This document shows positions 27,463-36,960 of a DNA stretch of 64,000 bases, piece by piece. This DNA comes from Modicisalibacter radicis (lineage in GTDB: Bacteria > Pseudomonadota > Gammaproteobacteria > Pseudomonadales > Halomonadaceae). A model generated the notes under the pieces. That model did not search any database. It was not told where the DNA came from and was given only the letters and a program-made list of their open reading frames with translations. The position numbers and the translations under genes are program-made. Positions within the stretch are counted from its first letter, which is position 1. Every line of letters begins with the position of its first letter. The stretch covers positions 62,001 to 126,000 of the forward strand of contig NZ_CAAHFN010000044.1 of the NCBI RefSeq assembly GCF_900961225.1. Reading direction: 5' to 3'.

Positions 27463-27481
27463 AAGCGCCACCAGAGCGCTT
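27463..27481. terminator. Hairpin between convergent EAL gene and slyD
   Basis: Perfect 6-bp stem AAGCGC / GCGCTT (27463-27468, 27476-27481) with a 7-base loop in the 64-base gap between two convergent genes. Without a T tract, its termination role is only suggestive. Confidence 0.35.
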
Positions 27482-27498
27482 CGCGAGGCAGGCGCCAC

Positions 27499-28008
27499 TC
27501 AAGGCATCTTGCGATCCTCGACCTGCGAGGGTTCGACTCCGTCGTCCAACGGGTGGCCCTTGGCGAGTTCCGCGCGCGTGGCCCCGCGCACATCCAGCAC
27601 CTCGAGTTCGTAGCGCAGCGTCTGCCCCGCCAGCGGATGGTTGGCGTCGACGGTGACCCGGCTATCGCCGACGGCGACGATCGTTACCGCCCGCGGGCCG
27701 TCCGGGCCCTGGGCCTGGAAGCGCATGCCCGGTGAAAGCTCACGGTTCTCGCCGAAGGCGCTGCGTGCCACATCCTGAATCAATGCCTCGTCGCGTTCGC
27801 CGTAGGCCTCCCTCGGGGGAAGCTCGACCCTCAACCGGTCGCCCGGTTCACGGCCGTCCAGCGCCCGCTCCAGGCCGGCCACGATATTGTCGTGGCCATG
27901 CAGATAACGCAGCGGCATATCGCGCCGGCGCGAATCGTCGAGCAGACGGCCATCGGAGCCGTTCAGGGTGTAGTGCAGGCTGACCACTTGCTGCAATGAG
28001 ATCGGCAT
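27499..28008 (-). CDS. slyD: FKBP-type peptidyl-prolyl cis-trans isomerase SlyD
   Basis: 169 residues from ATG 28008, preceded by AGGAGA; the frame continues upstream only as a shadow of rfaH. It aligns well by eye with E. coli SlyD: PLRYLHGHDNIVAGLERALDGREPGD, PPREAYGERD, then the insert-in-flap chaperone region and NHPLAGQTLRYELEVLDVR. The His/Cys-rich metal-binding tail of E. coli SlyD is missing; the C-terminus is short and acidic (VEPSQVEDRK). It folds proline-limited proteins in the cytoplasm. Second gene of a likely rfaH-slyD operon (43-base gap). Confidence 0.9.
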   Translation of the reverse strand: MPISLQQVVSLHYTLNGSDGRLLDDSRRRDMPLRYLHGHDNIVAGLERALDGREPGDRLRVELPPREAYGERDEALIQDVARSAFGENRELSPGMRFQAQGPDGPRAVTIVAVGDSRVTVDANHPLAGQTLRYELEVLDVRGATRAELAKGHPLDDGVEPSQVEDRKMP

Positions 28009-28051
28009 CGTTTCTCCTGGGTCATTCATGGCAATCCGCGACTCTGGCGGT

Positions 28052-28594
28052 TTACTGGCGGCGCAGATGGCCGATCGGCATTTCCAGCCGCTGCTGGCCA
28101 TGCAACAGGTTGAGCAGCACGATCGCCCGCTCCTCGCCCTTCTGGCTTTCGAACACCGCCTGCAGGGCCCGGAACGGCCCATCGCTGATCTCGACCGTTT
28201 CACCGGCGCGAAAGTAGACGTTGGCGGTATGCGCCTCGGGCTGCCGGCCGGCGCTTTCCTGCAGGGTCGCCACCAGGGCGTCCTCGAGGGGCAGCGGCTC
28301 GTCACCGAACCCCACCAGCTTGAGCACGCCACGGGTCGAGCGGATCGGTCGCCAGTTGCTGTCGAGCCGGTCGAGGCGGATGAACAGGTAGTAGGGAAAC
28401 AGCGGCTCATCGAGCCAGCACAGCTTGCCACGCCGCTGCTTCTGAATCTGCAGTACCGGATGGAATATCTCGTAGCCCTGGTTGTCCAGATGCTCGGCGG
28501 CACGAAACGATTCGCCGCCCTTGCACTGGATCAGATACCAGCGCGGCACGGCATCGGGGTTGGGCGTGGCTTGGCTGTCATTCGGTTCCCTCAT
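28052..28594 (-). CDS. rfaH: Transcription elongation / antitermination factor RfaH
   Basis: 180 residues: an NGN domain (WYLIQCKGGESFRAAEHLDNQGY, FPYYLFIRLD, IRSTRGVLKLV) followed by a KOW-type C-terminal domain (FRAGETVEISDGPFRALQAVF). It is a specialised NusG paralogue that reduces termination in long surface-polysaccharide, LPS or secretion operons carrying an ops element. No ops sequence was noticed in this window, so its targets lie elsewhere. GAGG precedes the ATG. It is divergent from the AmpG-like permease across a 174-base gap. Confidence 0.93.
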   Translation of the reverse strand: MREPNDSQATPNPDAVPRWYLIQCKGGESFRAAEHLDNQGYEIFHPVLQIQKQRRGKLCWLDEPLFPYYLFIRLDRLDSNWRPIRSTRGVLKLVGFGDEPLPLEDALVATLQESAGRQPEAHTANVYFRAGETVEISDGPFRALQAVFESQKGEERAIVLLNLLHGQQRLEMPIGHLRRQ

Positions 28595-28768
28595 CAGGCA
28601 TCCTCGCGCTGTACCGTCACTGTCCTGGCCGCCGCCGGAGAGCGATCGGCGATTGATCCAACCTGCGGAAACCCCGTAAGTTAGCCGCTGGCCGCAGCCA
28701 GTCTAGCATCGATGCCCGCAAGCCTTGATGCCCTTGCGATCGCTTGTCACCGGCAGGAGAGCCCTTGC

Positions 28769-30145
28769 ATGCCCCGCACCACCCCACGCCGTTCCTGGCG
28801 CGCCGCGCTGGCCGTCTATCGCCAGCCTGCGATCATCGCCATGCTGTTTCTGGGCTTTTCCGCGGGCCTGCCGTTTCTGCTGGTATTCTCGACCCTCACC
28901 GCCTGGCTGCGCGACGTCGACGTCGAGGTCGCGGCGATCGGCTTCTTCTCGTGGATCGGCATTCTCTATTCGATCAAGCTGTTCTGGGCGCCGGTGGTCG
29001 ATCGCCTGGCGCTACCCCTGCTGACACGCTGGCTGGGCCAGCGGCGCGGCTGGATGCTACTGGCTCAGTCGGTCATCGCCGCTGGCCTGGTGGGGCTGGC
29101 CAGCATCGATCCACGCGACAGCCTGGCGGCCGTGGCCGTGCTCGCGCTGCTGGTCGCCTTCGGCTCGGCCACCCAGGACATCGTGATCGATGCCTTTCGC
29201 ATCGAGTCGGCCAGCGAAACGGTCCAGGCGGCGATGGCCTCGACCTATATCATCGGCTATCGCGGCGGGCTGCTCGCCGCCGGCGCCGGGGCGCTGTACA
29301 TCGCCGACATGGCCTCCTGGCACGCCGCCTACCTGAGCATGGCCGCGCTGGTCGGGGTCGGCATGCTGACCGTGTTGCTGCGCCCCGAGCCGCCGCGCGC
29401 CGCGCTGGCCGTGCAACTCGTCCACGAACCCCGCGTGCGACACTTCCTGCGCCAGGCGCAAAGCCGCCCTCGCTGGCAGCGCCGCCTCGGCGCCTGGGTG
29501 ATCGGTGCCGTCGTCTGTCCGTTCACCGACTTCTTCAGCCGCTACGGCCGCCAGGCGTTGTGGTTGCTGCTGCTGGTAGGGATCTACCGGATCAGCGACC
29601 TGTCGATGGCGGCAATGGCCAACCCGCTGTACATCGACCTGGGCTTTTCGCTGTCGCAGATCGCCAACGTCACCAAGGTCTTCGGCATCGCCATGAGCAT
29701 CGCCGGCGGCGTGCTCGGCGGGGTACTGGTGGTGCGCTACGGCGTCGCCACGATGCTGGTGATCGGCGCGGCGCTCGCCGCGGCCACCAACCTGCTGTTC
29801 GTCGCCCTGGCACTGGCCGGTGCCCAGCTGCCCATGCTGGTGATCACCATCATGGGCGACAACCTGGCCAACGGTCTGGCCAGCACGGTGTTCATCGCCT
29901 TCCTGTCGAGTCTGACGTCGCGCGCCTACACGGCAACCCAATATGCCCTGTTTTCATCGCTGATGACCCTGCCGGGCAAGTTCATCGGTGGCTTCTCGGG
30001 GGTGATCGTCGCCGGCCAGGGCTACAGCGCGTTCTTCCTGTGGGCGGCACTGCTCGGCCTGCCGGCGATCTGGCTGGCCTGGTGGCTCAGCCGCCGGCCC
30101 GGGGCGATCGACAGCGGCCGGATGCAACGGCCGACGGACGATTGA
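28769..30145 (+). CDS. ampG: AmpG-like MFS permease (muropeptide transporter)
   Basis: 458 residues from ATG 28769, preceded by AGGAGA; an earlier in-frame ATG at 28712 has no ribosome site. It is a polytopic membrane protein of the major facilitator superfamily. AmpG hallmarks are FLGFSAGLPFLLVFSTL, the KLFWAPVVDRL motif, FGSATQDIVIDAFRIE and GYRGGLL. AmpG imports GlcNAc-anhydroMurNAc peptides for cell-wall recycling and can influence beta-lactamase induction. Its stop codon abuts the convergent SEC-C gene with no base between. Confidence 0.88.
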   Translation: MPRTTPRRSWRAALAVYRQPAIIAMLFLGFSAGLPFLLVFSTLTAWLRDVDVEVAAIGFFSWIGILYSIKLFWAPVVDRLALPLLTRWLGQRRGWMLLAQSVIAAGLVGLASIDPRDSLAAVAVLALLVAFGSATQDIVIDAFRIESASETVQAAMASTYIIGYRGGLLAAGAGALYIADMASWHAAYLSMAALVGVGMLTVLLRPEPPRAALAVQLVHEPRVRHFLRQAQSRPRWQRRLGAWVIGAVVCPFTDFFSRYGRQALWLLLLVGIYRISDLSMAAMANPLYIDLGFSLSQIANVTKVFGIAMSIAGGVLGGVLVVRYGVATMLVIGAALAAATNLLFVALALAGAQLPMLVITIMGDNLANGLASTVFIAFLSSLTSRAYTATQYALFSSLMTLPGKFIGGFSGVIVAGQGYSAFFLWAALLGLPAIWLAWWLSRRPGAIDSGRMQRPTDD

Positions 30146-31984
30146 TCAGTTCGAGTAGGAGCCCCGGACACCGCGACGCTGCTCGTCGAGCCATTTCAGC
30201 GCGCCGCGGGTGGCCAGCCACTGATCGCGCATCAGCGCCCGGTACTGCCAGGCTTCCGCGCGGGTGCCGGGCTCGGGGACCTCGACGGCCAGCGGCACCG
30301 GCTTGGGCCTTTCGGCGCACAGCATGGCGATGACATGGCTGTTGGTGTCCTGCACGGCGCTCAGCGAATCGCGGGCCTCGTCGAAACGCTCGAGACGGTA
30401 CAGCGCCAGCACACGCCCCATCAGCACACCGAGCAGCGGCGATTCCTCGTCGGCCGGCGGCTGATCGCTGAGCGACACCGCCTCCTCGTCACGCCCCTCG
30501 CGCAGCAACTGGTCGAGCACCAGCTCGCGCAGCCCCAGGCTGTCGTGGTCGTCGAGGACCAGCAGGCGCTCGGCGAGATGGCGCGAACGCTCGCGATCGC
30601 CGCGCTCCATGCCCACCACCAGCGCCAATCCGGTGCGCAGCAGCACGGCATTGTCGGCATCGTCCCAGGCGAAGCGGCCACCCACCGCCTCGAGCTGATC
30701 GAGCCAGCGTTCGAAGCGCGCCGCCAACGGCGCGAAGAAACTCTCGGCCATCCACGGCAGGCTGCCGAAGCGGCTGGCCAGCGCCATGCTCAGGGCCTGC
30801 ACCACGCGCGGCGAGTCCAGCCATTCGGGGTGGGCACAGAGAGCATTGAGCCAGTCACCGGCGTGCGGCCAGGGCTCGTCCTTGAAGCCCAGGGCCGCGT
30901 CCTCGTCGATCTCGACGTTGAACTCGGCCTGCCAGGCGGCATGCAGAGTGTCCTCGCGAGCCGCCGAATGATACGCCAGGTTGCCGTCGGCGTTGGTCTC
31001 GAAATGCAGCCGCGGCGCGGTGGGCAATGCCTCGAGCAGCGCCTGAAGGCTGGTCAGCGGCTCGGCCAGCCCCTCCTCGGAGTTGACCATCTGCTCGGCC
31101 AGGGTGGCGCCGGGGTTGTCGGCCAGATCGGCGAGAAACTGCAGTTGATCGGGATCCAGATCGCCCTGGCGCGCCAGCCGGCGGAACCAGAACCGTGCCC
31201 GCTCGCGCGCCTCGCGGGGATGGCCTTCATGGAGCAGCAGCATGGCCTCGATGTAGGCCAGCGTCGGCGAGTCGGGCAATGTCTGCTGGGCGCGCACGAA
31301 GGCCTCGCGGGCGCTGGCCAGATCGTCGCTGTCGAGGTGCATCAGACACAGCCGCTCCAACGCCACGCCACGCAGGAACAGCGGGCCGCGCTCGAGGATC
31401 GCGTCGAGCAACGCGGTCTTCTTGCGATGGAACCCGCGCTCCTGATAGATATCGATGAGCAGCTCGAAGGCCGGCTCGGCCTGTTCCGGCAAATGATCCC
31501 AGTCGGCGGCGTCGAACAGGGTCTCGAGCACCTGCTGGGCCCGCCCGCGCTGGCCACCCTCGGCGGCGATCAGACCGGCCTCGAGCAGCGCCTGGGCCGG
31601 CGCCCGGCCACTGTCGAGCGCCGCCTTGAGCGTCTCGCCCTTCCAGTCGCGCAGCGAGAGCATCCACATCAGGTGCGACGGAATCGCCCCGGGCAGCGTC
31701 ACCGCGCCACAGCAGTCCTTGGTCTTGCGCCCAGAATCGCACCAGCACGGCTCGCCGGGGCCCGGCCGAGCCAGCGGCTCGCAGGCGAAGCCCTGACGTT
31801 CCAGCGGGGTCTGGTTCCACAACTCGGGGGCCAGCGCCTGGGCCATCGCCAGGTCGTCGCCGACATACTTCACGCCCTCCTGGCGCGCCCAGACCATCAG
31901 CGACGGATAATGCTCATGATCACGGATGGCAGCCAGCGCGCCCCCGGCATATCCCAGCAGCTGTTCCACCCACATCGCCAGCAT
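30146..31984 (-). CDS. Large SEC-C zinc-motif protein of unknown function
   Basis: 612 residues; AAGGAG precedes the ATG. Near residue 80 is a SEC-C type zinc motif (CWCDSGRKTKDCC), as found at the end of SecA. The rest is helical and acidic, with TPR-like pairs such as LPDSPTLAYIEAMLLLHEGHPREARERARF (quoted in part: LPDSPTLAYIEAMLL). The motif is near the N-terminus rather than at the end as in SecA. No catalytic signature is visible. Such SEC-C plus tetratricopeptide-like proteins are widespread but uncharacterised. Not in an obvious operon; divergent from the unknown membrane protein gene to the right. Confidence 0.8.
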   Translation of the reverse strand: MLAMWVEQLLGYAGGALAAIRDHEHYPSLMVWARQEGVKYVGDDLAMAQALAPELWNQTPLERQGFACEPLARPGPGEPCWCDSGRKTKDCCGAVTLPGAIPSHLMWMLSLRDWKGETLKAALDSGRAPAQALLEAGLIAAEGGQRGRAQQVLETLFDAADWDHLPEQAEPAFELLIDIYQERGFHRKKTALLDAILERGPLFLRGVALERLCLMHLDSDDLASAREAFVRAQQTLPDSPTLAYIEAMLLLHEGHPREARERARFWFRRLARQGDLDPDQLQFLADLADNPGATLAEQMVNSEEGLAEPLTSLQALLEALPTAPRLHFETNADGNLAYHSAAREDTLHAAWQAEFNVEIDEDAALGFKDEPWPHAGDWLNALCAHPEWLDSPRVVQALSMALASRFGSLPWMAESFFAPLAARFERWLDQLEAVGGRFAWDDADNAVLLRTGLALVVGMERGDRERSRHLAERLLVLDDHDSLGLRELVLDQLLREGRDEEAVSLSDQPPADEESPLLGVLMGRVLALYRLERFDEARDSLSAVQDTNSHVIAMLCAERPKPVPLAVEVPEPGTRAEAWQYRALMRDQWLATRGALKWLDEQRRGVRGSYSN

Positions 31985-32121
31985 GGCTTTCTCCTTGGAA
32001 AATCGGTCTCAGTCTAACATGGCTGGGCATCGGCGACCCATCGGCCGGGGGCGTCTATGGCGCGCCGCCGTGTGCGGTGCTAGGGTTAGCGCCTGCCGTC
32101 CAGCCATGAGGGAGCGCCCCC

Positions 32122-34041
32122 TTGCGTTTGCCGTTTCGCCGAGCCTCCCGCCCCGCCGCCGAGACACCGCAGGTACGCCTGGAGCGCGAGGGACGCGACG
32201 AAATACGCCGCATCACCGCGGCGGTGGAAAGGGTCCCCTGGACGGTCAATCTGCTGCAGATATTGTGGACCGCGGGGCCGGTCACGCTGCTCGGCGCCTG
32301 GGGCGGCTACCTGCTCGGCTACGGCAAGGCGCCGACCGCCGAAAACTACATCTTCTTCATCTCCTACACGGTGATCACCGGCGCCGCGGGTATCATCGCC
32401 AACCTGGCCCACAACCTGACCGGCGGACGCCGCGCCGAACGCACCGCGCACAAGATCGAGCGGGTCATCAAGAGCCTGCCCGAGCTGCTGCTGGTCACCC
32501 GCAACCTGATCGTCGAAAGCCTCGAGGGCGATGCCCGGCGACGCGAAGCCGCGGCGATGCTGTTGCGCAAGCAGGATATTTCGCCGGAAGGCGTCGAGCT
32601 GGCGGCCATCGAGCTGCTCGACGATCGCGACAGCGCACGGGTCATCGCCCAGATCGACATCTACCGGCGAGTCGGCCTGCATGCGCGCATCCAGGACCTG
32701 GTCGCGCGCTACGGCGAGACGCTGGAACCGCAGTTCGCCGCGATCGCCGAGCTGGCTCCCGAGGCCATGAAGCTGCTGCGCCAGCGCTTCGAGGGGCACG
32801 CCCCGGACCTGCGCGACGGCGTTCCCCGCGATACCAACTTCATCGAGCGCGTGCTGGCGGCCATCGAGCGCGACGACGAGCTGCTGATGACCCTGCAGGA
32901 TGTCGAGGAGATGCTGATCCTCGCCTTCGAGCTGATCAGTGGCCGCAAGATCCCCATGCTGACCTTCGAGTACCGCGGCCGCTGGCGGCTGGCCCAGGCG
33001 CTCGATGGGCTCGAGGAGGCCCGCGCCCGCTATCGCATCGCCCAGGCCACCGGCCTGTCGCGGCTCAAGGCGCTGACCGCCTATCTGGCCGAGCAATCGG
33101 GCACGCTGATCGAGGATGCCGCCGCCGGCCTGCGCGCCGACGTGCTGCTCGAGCGTTCGCTGCAGGCCATGGACGCGCTCGCCGAGCAGACCCAGCACCT
33201 GGCCCCGACGGTCGCCGACGGCCCGCCCGAACGCCGCAGCCAGCTGCGCCACAAGGCCGAGCAGCTGACCAATGCCATACGCCTCTACAAGGCCGCCTAC
33301 AGCGCCTACGAAGCAGTCGGGCGCAGCCATGCCCTGCTGCTCAAGCGTGCCGAACGCTGGGAGCATATCAGTGCCCGCATGGGGGACGAGAAGACCCGCC
33401 TGCGGCTGGGCCCCGGGCGCCGCGGCCTGCGCCTGCGCGAACACGTCATCGCCCTCGACGACGCCGCCAAGGCCGAGGTCTGCAAGCACCTCGCCAGGCA
33501 TTTCGGCGCCGCCGGCATCGAGGAGCCTCAGCGTGCCCGCAGCCTCCAGCTCGAGCGCGATTCGCGAATCGCCGTGGACATCGATGCCGCCAAGCGCCTG
33601 GCCATCGAGATCGCCCTGGCGCTGGAGCCGCACATCCAGCTGTCGCGCCCGGAAGTGCAACGCGCCATCAACGGTTCCAACGCCGCCGATTTCGGCCAGC
33701 TCGAACCCAATCTGTCGGCCGCCGCCAAGGCGGCAATGGGTGCGGCAATGGTCAAGGAGATCGATGTCGACCTGTCGCGCACCGCGGAATCGCTGGCACT
33801 GGCGCTGGTCCGTCATTACCGGGTCGATCTCGACCCCGCCGCGAAGCGTTTCCTGATCGATCAATACGGCGCCCGCGAGGCCACCCTGAACATGTTGAGC
33901 AACTACCAGGCCAGCCAATACCGCGACTCTCGCAACGTCAGCTTCCTCAGCCAGCGTCCACCAGCGGTCAGCCCACCGCGTCGCGACTGGTATCGCGCGC
34001 TGGTTCAGGCCAAGCGGGCGCTTGCTTCGAACAAGTCATGA
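32122..34041 (+). CDS. Conserved-looking two-TM membrane protein of unknown function
   Basis: 639 residues using a TTG start at 32122, chosen because GGGAG lies eight bases upstream and no ATG is available before the membrane region. There are two hydrophobic segments at ~42-66 (LLQILWTAGPVTLLGAWGGY) and ~75-97 (YIFFISYTVITGAAGIIANL). The remaining ~540 residues are cytoplasmic-looking, helical, Arg/Glu/Ala-rich and HEAT-like in places (EAAAMLLRKQDISPEGVELA). No Walker, HD, zinc or other catalytic motif was found. I do not recognise the family. It ends 80 bases before topB, in the same direction. Confidence 0.72.
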   Translation: MRLPFRRASRPAAETPQVRLEREGRDEIRRITAAVERVPWTVNLLQILWTAGPVTLLGAWGGYLLGYGKAPTAENYIFFISYTVITGAAGIIANLAHNLTGGRRAERTAHKIERVIKSLPELLLVTRNLIVESLEGDARRREAAAMLLRKQDISPEGVELAAIELLDDRDSARVIAQIDIYRRVGLHARIQDLVARYGETLEPQFAAIAELAPEAMKLLRQRFEGHAPDLRDGVPRDTNFIERVLAAIERDDELLMTLQDVEEMLILAFELISGRKIPMLTFEYRGRWRLAQALDGLEEARARYRIAQATGLSRLKALTAYLAEQSGTLIEDAAAGLRADVLLERSLQAMDALAEQTQHLAPTVADGPPERRSQLRHKAEQLTNAIRLYKAAYSAYEAVGRSHALLLKRAERWEHISARMGDEKTRLRLGPGRRGLRLREHVIALDDAAKAEVCKHLARHFGAAGIEEPQRARSLQLERDSRIAVDIDAAKRLAIEIALALEPHIQLSRPEVQRAINGSNAADFGQLEPNLSAAAKAAMGAAMVKEIDVDLSRTAESLALALVRHYRVDLDPAAKRFLIDQYGAREATLNMLSNYQASQYRDSRNVSFLSQRPPAVSPPRRDWYRALVQAKRALASNKS

Positions 34042-34120
34042 CTCGCCGCCGCACAACCGGCATAATGCCTCCGACTGTATATGGATACACTCCCACCACC
34101 GGCTCGTCGGAAACCTCGCC

Positions 34121-36049
34121 ATGCGCCTGATCATCGCCGAGAAACCCAGCCTGGCCCGCGCCATCGCCGAGGCCCTGCCCGGCGCCCCGCAGCGCTTGGA
34201 AGGCGCGCTGCGTGTCGGCGACGACGTCGTCAGCTGGTGTTTCGGTCACCTGCTCGAACAGGCCGCCCCCGATGCCTACGAGGCACGCTTCAAGCAGTGG
34301 CGCCTCGACCATCTGCCGATCGTCCCCGAGCAGTGGCGGCTGACGCCGCGCCCCAAGGCACGCGGGCAGCTCAAGGTATTGCGCGGTCTGCTCAAGCAGG
34401 CCGACGAGGTGATCCACGCCGGCGATCCCGACCGCGAAGGCCAGTTGCTGGTCCAGGAAGTGATCGAGCATCTCGGCTGGCGAGGCCGCGTACAGCGGCT
34501 GTTGATCAGCGACCTCAACCGCCCGGCAGTACAGCGCGCGCTGGCCGGCCTCGAGGATAACCGGGCCTACCAGGCGCTTTTCCGTGCCGCCGAGGCGCGC
34601 TCCCGCGCCGACTGGCTGTACGGCATCAACCTGACCCGCGCCTGGACGCTGACCGGGCGCCAGGCCGGCCACGACGGGGTGCTCTCGGTGGGCCGGGTGC
34701 AGACCCCGGTACTCGGCCTGGTGGCGCGTCGCGACCTGGAGATCGCCGCCTTCGAACCGCGCCCCTTCCATGTGCTGTGGGCGGATTTCCGCGTCGCCGC
34801 CGGCACCGTCCGCGGCTGGTGGCAGCCCGGCGAAGATCATCCGCTCGACGACCAGGGCCGGCTGCTCGAGCGCTCACCGGCCGAGGCGCTGCTAGCCAAG
34901 CTGCCCGGCGCGCCGGGCCGGCTCGACAGCCTGGAGAGCCAGGACAAGCGCCAGGCGGCGCCACTGCCCTATTCGCTGTCGGCGCTGCAGGTCGACGCCG
35001 CGCGTCGCCACCGGTTGTCCGCCAAGCAGGTGCTGGACACCTGCCAGGCGCTCTACGAGCGTCACCAGTTGATCACCTACCCGCGTTCCGACTGTCGCCA
35101 CCTGCCCGAGGCGCACTGGGCCGAGGCCAGGCGCACCTTGAGCAGCGCCTGCCAGAACGACGACACGCTGCGCGGATGGCTGGCCGGCGCCGATTTCGGC
35201 CGTCGCTCCAGGGCCTTCAACGACAAGCAGGTCGGCGCCCACCATGCGCTGGCGCCCACCGGCAAGCCGGCCGATCTGGCACGGCTGTCGAGCGCCGAGG
35301 CGAATGTCTTCCGCTTGATCGCCCGCAACGTGCTGGCCCAGTTCTATCCCGCACTCGAGACCCGCGAGGTCAAGGCGACCTTCCGGGTGCTCGACGAACG
35401 CTTCCGCGCCCAGGGCCGCGAGATCCGCGTCGCCGGCTGGAAGCCGCTGTTCACCACCCGCGACGAGGCGCCCCCGCTGCCGCCTCTCACCGAAGGCGAG
35501 CCGACCACGGTCGACGAGGCGGGCATCGACGACAAGCTGACCCGACCGCCCGAGCCATTCACCGACGCCAGTCTGATCAAGGCGATGATGAACATCGCCC
35601 GCTACGTCGACGACCCGGCGGTCAAGCGCACCCTGCGCGATACCGACGGGCTGGGCACCGAAGCGACCCGTGCCGGGATCATCGAGACGCTGCTGACCCG
35701 CGGCTACCTGGTGCGTCAGGCCGGCGCGCTGCGCGCCACCCGCACCGGCCAGGCATTGATCGCTGCGCTGCCCGAGGCCGCCACGCGCCCCGAACGTACC
35801 GCGCTTTGGGAACAGCGACTGCGGGCGATCGCCGAGGGTGACGACCAGCCCGCGCCGTTCATCGATGCCCTGGTGAACGATGTGCGTCAACTGCTGACGG
35901 CCGCCGATGCCCAGCGCATGCGCCAGGCGCTGGGCAGCGCCGAAGGCTTCGCCGGCGCACCGCCCAAGCGGCGCCGGGGCTCGGGCACCGCCAGGTCGAC
36001 CGGCAAACGCCGCCCCGCGCGCAAGCCGGCCTCGCGCAGCAAGTCATGA
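34121..36049 (+). CDS. topB: DNA topoisomerase III
   Basis: 642 residues from ATG 34121; the frame is open upstream but the TOPRIM strand MRLIIAEKPSLARAIAEAL must be the N-terminus. The acidic metal site DPDREGQLL is at ~107, the family KRQAAPLPYSLSALQVDA stretch at ~286, and the active-site Tyr lies in ITYPRSD at ~322. GLGTEATRAGIIETLL follows. The C-terminus is a short basic tail (Lys/Arg/Ser) instead of zinc fingers, as in E. coli TopB. This type IA enzyme decatenates replication intermediates. It overlaps panE by 4 bases. Confidence 0.96.
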   Translation: MRLIIAEKPSLARAIAEALPGAPQRLEGALRVGDDVVSWCFGHLLEQAAPDAYEARFKQWRLDHLPIVPEQWRLTPRPKARGQLKVLRGLLKQADEVIHAGDPDREGQLLVQEVIEHLGWRGRVQRLLISDLNRPAVQRALAGLEDNRAYQALFRAAEARSRADWLYGINLTRAWTLTGRQAGHDGVLSVGRVQTPVLGLVARRDLEIAAFEPRPFHVLWADFRVAAGTVRGWWQPGEDHPLDDQGRLLERSPAEALLAKLPGAPGRLDSLESQDKRQAAPLPYSLSALQVDAARRHRLSAKQVLDTCQALYERHQLITYPRSDCRHLPEAHWAEARRTLSSACQNDDTLRGWLAGADFGRRSRAFNDKQVGAHHALAPTGKPADLARLSSAEANVFRLIARNVLAQFYPALETREVKATFRVLDERFRAQGREIRVAGWKPLFTTRDEAPPLPPLTEGEPTTVDEAGIDDKLTRPPEPFTDASLIKAMMNIARYVDDPAVKRTLRDTDGLGTEATRAGIIETLLTRGYLVRQAGALRATRTGQALIAALPEAATRPERTALWEQRLRAIAEGDDQPAPFIDALVNDVRQLLTAADAQRMRQALGSAEGFAGAPPKRRRGSGTARSTGKRRPARKPASRSKS

Positions 36050-36930
36050 ACGCCGCTCCCTGGCTTATCCTCGGCGCCGGTTCCCTGGGCCGACTGCTGG
36101 CGTGCCGGCTGGCGGGTCATGTCCAACTGGCACTGCTCGGCCGCCAGGCCAGCACGGCGCCGTTACTGCTGACCGACCCGGCCGGCGCACAGAGCGCCCA
36201 ATCCATTGCCCGGCTGCGCCTCGATCAGGCGCCATCGACGCCGGCGATGGTGCACATCACCACCAAGAGTCATGCCGTCGAGCCGGCGCTGCGCGAACTG
36301 GCACCGCATGTCGCTGCCACAACCCCGCTGGTGCTGTGGCAGAACGGCTACCGGGTCCAGCAGCCCCTGACCCGACGCTGGCCGGGTCCGGTACTCTGTG
36401 CCACCACCAGCGAAGGCGCGTATACCGACGGCGCCGACGGCGTGGTGCACGCCGGACACGGCCACACCTTCATCGGCCATCTCGATGGCGAGCACAGCGC
36501 CTTGGCCTCGCAGGTTGCCAGCGTTCTCGACAGCGCCGGACTGGCCTGCGAGGCGAGCGGCGACATTCGCCGCCGCCTGTGGCACAAGCTGGCAGTCAAC
36601 GCCGCGATCAATCCACTGGTGTCGATCCACCGGGTTCGCAATGGCGAGCTACGCGATCCCATTTATCGGCCACGGGTCGAAGCGGTGATTGCCGAAGTGG
36701 CGACGATCATGGATGCGGAAGGAATCGCGCCCCCCGAAGCGGGCTGGGCGACGATGGTCTGGCGGGTGATCGAGGCGACGGCCGGCAACCGCGCCTCGAT
36801 GCTGCAGGACGTGCTCGCCGGGCGGCCCACCGAGCGCGAGGCGATTCTCGCCCCGCTGCTCGACGCCGCGACACGCCACGGGCTAGACGTGCCGGTACTC
36901 ACGGAACTCTACCGCCACACGCCGGGCTGA
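36046..36930 (+). CDS. panE: 2-dehydropantoate 2-reductase
   Basis: 294 residues. An N-terminal Rossmann motif for NADPH (LILGAGSLGRLLACRLA) is followed by HITTKSHAVEPAL and LWQNGYRVQ. The catalytic Lys region is RRRLWHKLAVNAAINPLVSI with the conserved Lys and Asn. ATMVWRVIEATAGNRASMLQD follows, the family end motif. The enzyme reduces ketopantoate to pantoate in vitamin B5/CoA synthesis. It starts inside the topB stop codon (ATGA), an unusual functional pairing. Confidence 0.95.
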   Translation: MNAAPWLILGAGSLGRLLACRLAGHVQLALLGRQASTAPLLLTDPAGAQSAQSIARLRLDQAPSTPAMVHITTKSHAVEPALRELAPHVAATTPLVLWQNGYRVQQPLTRRWPGPVLCATTSEGAYTDGADGVVHAGHGHTFIGHLDGEHSALASQVASVLDSAGLACEASGDIRRRLWHKLAVNAAINPLVSIHRVRNGELRDPIYRPRVEAVIAEVATIMDAEGIAPPEAGWATMVWRVIEATAGNRASMLQDVLAGRPTEREAILAPLLDAATRHGLDVPVLTELYRHTPG

Positions 36931-36960
36931 TCGCCCGAAGCCCGTAGCTCGCAGCCCGCC

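Noticed and set aside
28052..28594. RfaH as a sign of a nearby ops-controlled surface operon
   Set aside because: No ops-like element was noticed in the window, including upstream of the glycosylation locus.
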